Made by a program: the position numbers and the translations under genes. From Welwitschia mirabilis (taxonomy: Eukaryota; Gnetophyta; Gnetopsida; Welwitschiales), in NCBI GenBank assembly GCA_051453625.1, contig JBOZIK010000001.1, positions 56,399,355-56,463,354 on the forward strand: DNA of 64,000 nt, written 5' to 3'. The first letter of the stretch is position 1; the number at the start of each line of letters is the position of its first letter. Below the pieces are notes generated by a model that worked only from the letters and a program-made list of their open reading frames with translations, did not search any database and had not been told where the DNA came from. Positions 59,291-64,000 of the stretch are shown here, piece after piece.

Positions 59291-59382
59291 CTTGTTTAGC
59301 ATATCATTTATGTCACGGTCTCACCTATCGTTTAGACTGTTGATGATGCTGTTTGAAAATATGTTTTTCTTCAAATTTTCAG

Positions 59383-60500
59383 TTGCGGGGTGGTTTGTCC
59401 CATTTAATCTTTAACTAGGTATTCTGGATCCCTAGTCCTTTTTGATGCACAGCAATATGGTTTTAAACTTTTAAGAATGCTTGCTATCATCTGAAAGAGA
59501 GAAGGTAATGCTAATAGTTGCTGTTTGTGCAGCAACCTAGCTCGTGGCAAGTCAATTGTTGACATGTTTTCTGATCGATGTTTATTAACAACCACAGCAT
59601 TGCAGTCTCTGTGTGGGGCATGCAACATAATGCCGGTCATTGGTTTGCTAAAGTTTCATTAGATGCTTGTTTGGTTGGACATCTTAGCTTCTTTTGCTTT
59701 GAAGCTAAAAAATTTTTGGAATACTTGTCTAGACATCATCTTTATGAAGATACGGAAGGGAATGAAGCCACCTGTTCATCACGTGTGTTAGCTCGCTTGT
59801 TCTGTTGCTACACTTGACATTTTAATTGAAGCGTCAGAGAGTTTAGGGAACCATGTCTAGTTTTAAAAATCTTACAAAAATTAGAGGAAATTCCAGGAAG
59901 TCTACAGACAGATATTTCTAATTGACCAACAACGGAAGCACAGATTTGGTAAGTGAACCCATATCTTCTTCTGTCATGTTACAAAAATTAGACATCTAAA
60001 CGTGCACTACACTCAGGGATGGTATACAACCATAGAAGATGAAGTTAAAGAAACTTTTAAATCGCTGTCAATTTGCAGGAGAGAAGTAGCTAAGATATCC
60101 ATTCCATGTATCTTCAGCAGTTGCACTAAATGAACTATAAAACCTGTCCGGTTCCATGCATCTCCATTTAAGCTTCATTGCTTAATCACACACGTGCAAA
60201 CTACCCTATTATTTTGGTGGATTAAAATTTCTGACGTGCATGTTTTTGTCATCTGCAGCTTCTGTAGTTGTTTTCGGAAGAGTTTAAAGTCTCTCTGTAG
60301 CTGGATGTGGTGATTCCATTACCTTCATATTCTCAATTTCTTCTTGTTTCATTTGTCTTTTCCTTTTTTCTCTTTTTTTGGGTGGTTCTTTTCCTTTTCC
60401 CATTTCCTTCCTTCACCCATTCCCCTCTTTTGGCTTACAGAAGGTGTCTTCCAGGTGTAAAGTTCATAATTTCAAATTTTGATATTTGTGTATAGTCTTC
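59383..60500 (+). other. Possible spliced 3' UTR exon region of the UBA2-like gene
   Basis: Less AT-rich than its surroundings and free of recognisable repeats. Open frames here (for example 59578-59817) show no domain. Position after a plausible acceptor suggests 3' UTR sequence, but nothing proves it, and no poly(A) site can be fixed. Confidence 0.25.
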
Positions 60501-61534
60501 TGTTGAAAATGATTCGAATGGGTTGAAAAAACAAAATTGGATACAAGTTGTGGTTCCTCTTTAAAAATTGTGAATATCTACAATCCTATATAAGACTGGC
60601 GGTGTGAGCAGTATTATTTTCTCACACATGCTTATGATAGTGGTATCCTTTGAGATAAATCCATGGCACCACAGAATGTGTAAGAAGGGCCAAAGCAGTA
60701 AGGAATTCCAAGAGATGCAAGCTGCATACACCATGTAACTAGCTGCACTCCGAGGAGTAAAGCCTGCTTAAACTTCATGTGAATGTGTCGTGGGAGTTTC
60801 TATCGCAATAGGCAGTAATAGGGGCTTGCTTACCATTGACTACACGTGTTGCAAACAGCAATCTGTATACTAATGTGTGGGTTGTACCAGTTGGGAATCG
60901 ATGCACCAGGAGGAGGAATCACATAACTAAGCTTGAGACTAGAATCTTACTAACCTCAGAATTATAGAAAATTCCTATTATGCTTTCTTGGTAAAGCATG
61001 AACATTTTCCAAATATATAGCTCAGAACATGTCTGACGTTCATGTTAAAATACGCTACTTATAAACTTGCACTCTTCGAGTTCACCATAATTGCCATGCT
61101 GTAGAACATTTCATAATTTTGAACTTTATGATAAGGATGTCATTGTGTTGGAAAATGTTATATTTGCATGCTGATTTTTTGTTTTCCGTATGCAATGAAA
61201 CATGATGTAAAAGGATGTTGAGAGGGATAGGGATCCCAGCTCATTACTAACCAATGTAAAAGATCTCCTCTTTCGGGTAAATCGAGCAAGACTGTTGGTG
61301 TGCTTTAGCCAGTTTGTTCCTTTATTTAAGATACGTCAATGCTATGCATTCGGTTTTGACAAGCCTGGAGTTCCCATGAGTCTTTTCATCTCAACTTGAG
61401 TATGAACGGAAAAGCAAATATGTGGGAGAGTGGAATTAGAATCATATAACAATGTCAGTGTCTCTTTGTACAGATAAATAAGGATAGTGCGTCTCTTATC
61501 ACTCTATGAGCATTCAAGTAGTTGGAGCAATTTC

Positions 61535-61668
61535 CATGAGTAGCAACCATGATCCAATTTGCAGGATGGAGTTGTAAAAATGATCATGATCAATCCAACA
61601 GTAAGCAATGGCATGACTAGCAGCCATGATCCAATTTGCCTGATGTAGTTGTACAAATGGATTATCAT
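61535..61668 (+). repeat. 77-bp-spaced direct repeat
   Basis: CATGATCCAATTTGC and the following GATG-x-AGTTGTA-x-AAATG recur at about 61548 and 61625, with small differences. Confidence 0.7.
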
Positions 61669-62304
61669 TACTATCACAATCTAGGTGAACTTTTTAAGTC
61701 GGTAAGTAATTGCTTTTATGGTTATACTCACAGGAAACCTAATTTTTTAAATTTCTTCTAAAGTTTCATTCTCTAGTTTGCAACTCTTACATCTAAAATT
61801 TAAAATGGTGTTACAGAGAGAGATTAAAAATTTAACATGGTACCATGGAGATTGTTAACGAAATACCTTCACATGGAGATTGTGTATGCATCACGACTGA
61901 GTTTCTTATGATGTTACCAAACTGGACCCTCGACTTTGGCCTATTAAAGAAATTCAAGTTAAAATTGAATTATGCCAAGTAAGAGATGTATCTTCATGTA
62001 CTAAGTGGTTTTTTGGGACTTATTTTTTGTATTGATGCCCAGGAACTGATTGCCATATGCTTCTTGTGATTTTTTGTGTATACTTTTATCGATTCTTTAA
62101 GGCTTCTGCACTTGAGTCTTCTCCTTGTACATGCTTAATTTGAATAGCTTCCTATAATCAAATTAAAAATTGCAATAGCAAGATAATGATCTGTAGAGCT
62201 GTAATGCTACTTGGATATTCTTCAAATGATCGTCTATTGTCATATAAAAAGTAATGGATAATTCAATTATTGTATACTTTCAACTCGAATGACAGGTGAA
62301 CTAA

Positions 62305-62332
62305 TACAACTTGACTCGAACAACTTGACTCG
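62305..62332 (+). repeat. Two copies of a 14-bp unit
   Basis: CAACTTGACTCGAA twice in direct tandem. Confidence 0.7.
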
Positions 62333-63470
62333 AAATTTTAACTAATGTGCACAAGGTTTTCAGCAGTCCATGACATTCAAGAAGTTTATAGATCATAATG
62401 GTTTCATTACAAGCTTTTACACGAAGTTATACATAGGCAAATCCCCTAGTTTAATTATATGTCACTAAATGTTTAACTATTTTATAGTGCTTAATTAAAT
62501 AAAATGGCTAACTTATTTAATTTATATCACATACTTCCATTGCGATGATGCGATTGTTATAATGATTTGTTCCTTTTATTTCTTTACCTTGGGTTACATA
62601 AGAAAACACTATGATTAAATAAAAAATTTATTATATAATTTTTTGTGGTGCAAGAGCAATATAGGCATTCCATTCATCCAAATTTTAAAGAATGATGGTA
62701 CCTTTCTATTGTTGAAGAGGACCATTCGAAGGTGAATTTGGAAGCTTTTTAACATCTTTAGTGCAAGTTCGGAGTTACATCAAGGGTGCAATTGCATTAG
62801 CTCTTATCAGCTATTGAGGATAAAATCTTTTAAATTTTTATAAGCATGAAATTTTTCATTAATTTCACAAACTTGTGTGTTTGTATTTGATGCAAGTAAT
62901 TCTTACAAAATTAAATGTATGCATATAATTTACTTTCTTCTAAAAATGGATTTGTATCATCTTCCATTGTGTTTACGTGACATTGTGAGATACAAATTTA
63001 CACTTCTAAATTTAAGGGCAAGAATATGTTCATTACAAGCTTTTTAATGTGTGAGATTGATGGCCATCTATTTGGCTCTATCATGTATTACCTATCATTT
63101 CATTTTAATTCTTCGTTATCTTTAGGATGGATTTTGGCTAGTTCAAGATAATTTAACTTGTTATTTATTTTGGATTCTAAAATTACATAAATTTCATCTG
63201 TTTATGAAGAAGCTTGGATACTTAAAATAATTTAATTCTTTACTTATTTAGGTTTTAGGAATGGCATTCGTGTCTTGGTACTTAAAATGTAGATGTTTGA
63301 ATCGGTATGTAGATGCTTGTTGAAGAGTGTGATAAAGTGGTTTACTTATGATTTTCATACCTGATGAATTTAAATGTTTCCCAAAAAAAAAAAAAAACAA
63401 TAATCTTATCAAGAAGGGATGTGCTTCAAACCCTTGTATCTTTCTGTTACCCTGTAAATCTTGTGAAACA

Positions 63471-63540
63471 AATAAGCCATAATGAGAAACCCCCACTTGG
63501 AGGGAAATAAGCCATAATGAGAAACCCCCACTTGGAGGGA
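63471..63540 (+). repeat. Perfect 35-bp tandem duplication
   Basis: The 35-base unit starting AATAAGCCATAATGAG and ending CACTTGGAGGGA is present twice without a mismatch (63471-63505, 63506-63540). It must be recent, or an assembly slip. Confidence 0.9.
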
Positions 63541-64000
63541 ATATAAAAAATGAAATAGTTTACGTAAGTGCCACTAGCATTTGTGTGGCACCAAATTGCC
63601 TACCTACTATTACCTCCAAAAAAATAAAATAGTTATACTTTGGCATGATTAGCTATGTGATTAAGATATATTCATAGTGATATTAGAAGTGATCAATTAT
63701 AAGTAAATCACATAAGATACTATGGGTTGTGTACTATACTATTTAGGCTTTAGTTCTTCAAGTGAATGTTGTATATACTATAGGTTGAGAAGTAGTCAAC
63801 ATATGATGAACCAAGAAATCCTTGTAGAAGGGATTTGTGGAGTTAGTGACCTATACAGTAAGATGATCACAACAATGTTAAGTGCATTGTGTAGGTTTTA
63901 TATTTTTTTACCTCTTTTTAATTGTTTATGGAGAAGCAATGACTTTTTGTGATTGCACAATATCCAACAACACCAAGAGCTTGAACCCAAGATGTTTAGG

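Larger units (their letters stand above)
53573..59382 (+). other. Putative 3' UTR intron of the UBA2-like gene
   Basis: CAG followed by GTATGC at 53573 is a textbook donor, nine bases after the TAA stop (53561-53563). Spliced and alternatively spliced 3' UTRs are known for Arabidopsis UBA2 genes. A possible acceptor is the AG at 59381-59382 after a pyrimidine-rich run (TTTTTCTTCAAATTTTCAG), another is 59531-59532. The acceptor choice is a guess. The intron would include the copia remnant at 54880-57120. 53590-54870 holds no gene that I recognise. Confidence 0.4.
60501..64000. other. Intergenic sequence, no gene recognised
   Basis: Only short non-matching open frames. Small duplications are listed separately. 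A poly-A run occurs at 63384-63399. The AT content rises again after 61700. Confidence 0.5.

Noticed and set aside
59578-59817. A 79-codon + frame with ATG
   Set aside because: No domain, unusual Cys and His content, and position in a likely 3' UTR; not called as a gene.

Overview
This window looks like nuclear DNA of a seed plant with a large, repeat-rich genome. A gymnosperm would fit the long AT-rich decayed repeats, but the sequence does not prove it. It holds one clearly functional gene, at the right: an intronless three-RRM RNA-binding protein of the UBA2 (UBP1-associated protein 2) type at 51737-53563 (+). Most of the rest is retrotransposon remains carrying many in-frame stops, often TAG/TAA/TGA where Trp or Gln is expected, the pattern left by deamination of methylated cytosine. 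There are six runs of N; four are exactly 100 bases and so are probably gaps of unknown size.

Left (1-7723): a decayed Ty1/copia element of SIRE type on + (element A), with gag end, protease, integrase, RT, RNase H, a second ORF downstream of pol, and a 3' LTR. A stretch around the gap at 5720-5897 is present twice. 7724-10797 is decayed and unassigned.

Centre (10798-50900): one L1-like LINE on + has been split into four pieces (10798-11945, 21253-22336, 32573-33233, 49946-about 50870) by nested LTR-element insertions. D (11946-21252, minus; 5-bp target duplication TATGG) has SIRE-like LTRs but no recognisable pol. E (22337-32572, plus; ATTAT) has a tRNA-Asp-type primer site and also no pol. 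E's 5' LTR was in turn hit by F (23181-26492), a 3.3-kb element with 416/418-bp LTRs and only a gag remnant, plus a minisatellite. The third break holds two SIRE-type copia elements on minus: G (33234-39862) and H (about 41588-49945, with both LTRs). Removing E plus one ATTAT copy rejoins the LINE reading frame.

Right (51000-64000): a possible tRNA-derived SINE scrap, then a more GC-rich promoter region with a strong palindrome, and the UBA2-like gene. A textbook splice donor lies 9 bases after its stop codon, so the 3' UTR is probably spliced. The putative intron contains a second kind of copia remnant (Tork/TNT1-like, 54880-57120). The rest is low-complexity or unique sequence with small tandem duplications.

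There is no operon-like organisation. The biology is one RNA-binding gene at the edge of a nested retrotransposon cluster. The least ordinary items are the SIRE-family sense ORF downstream of pol, the recurrent GGTCGACC-like motif arrays, the gag-only element F, and the third RRM in the host gene.
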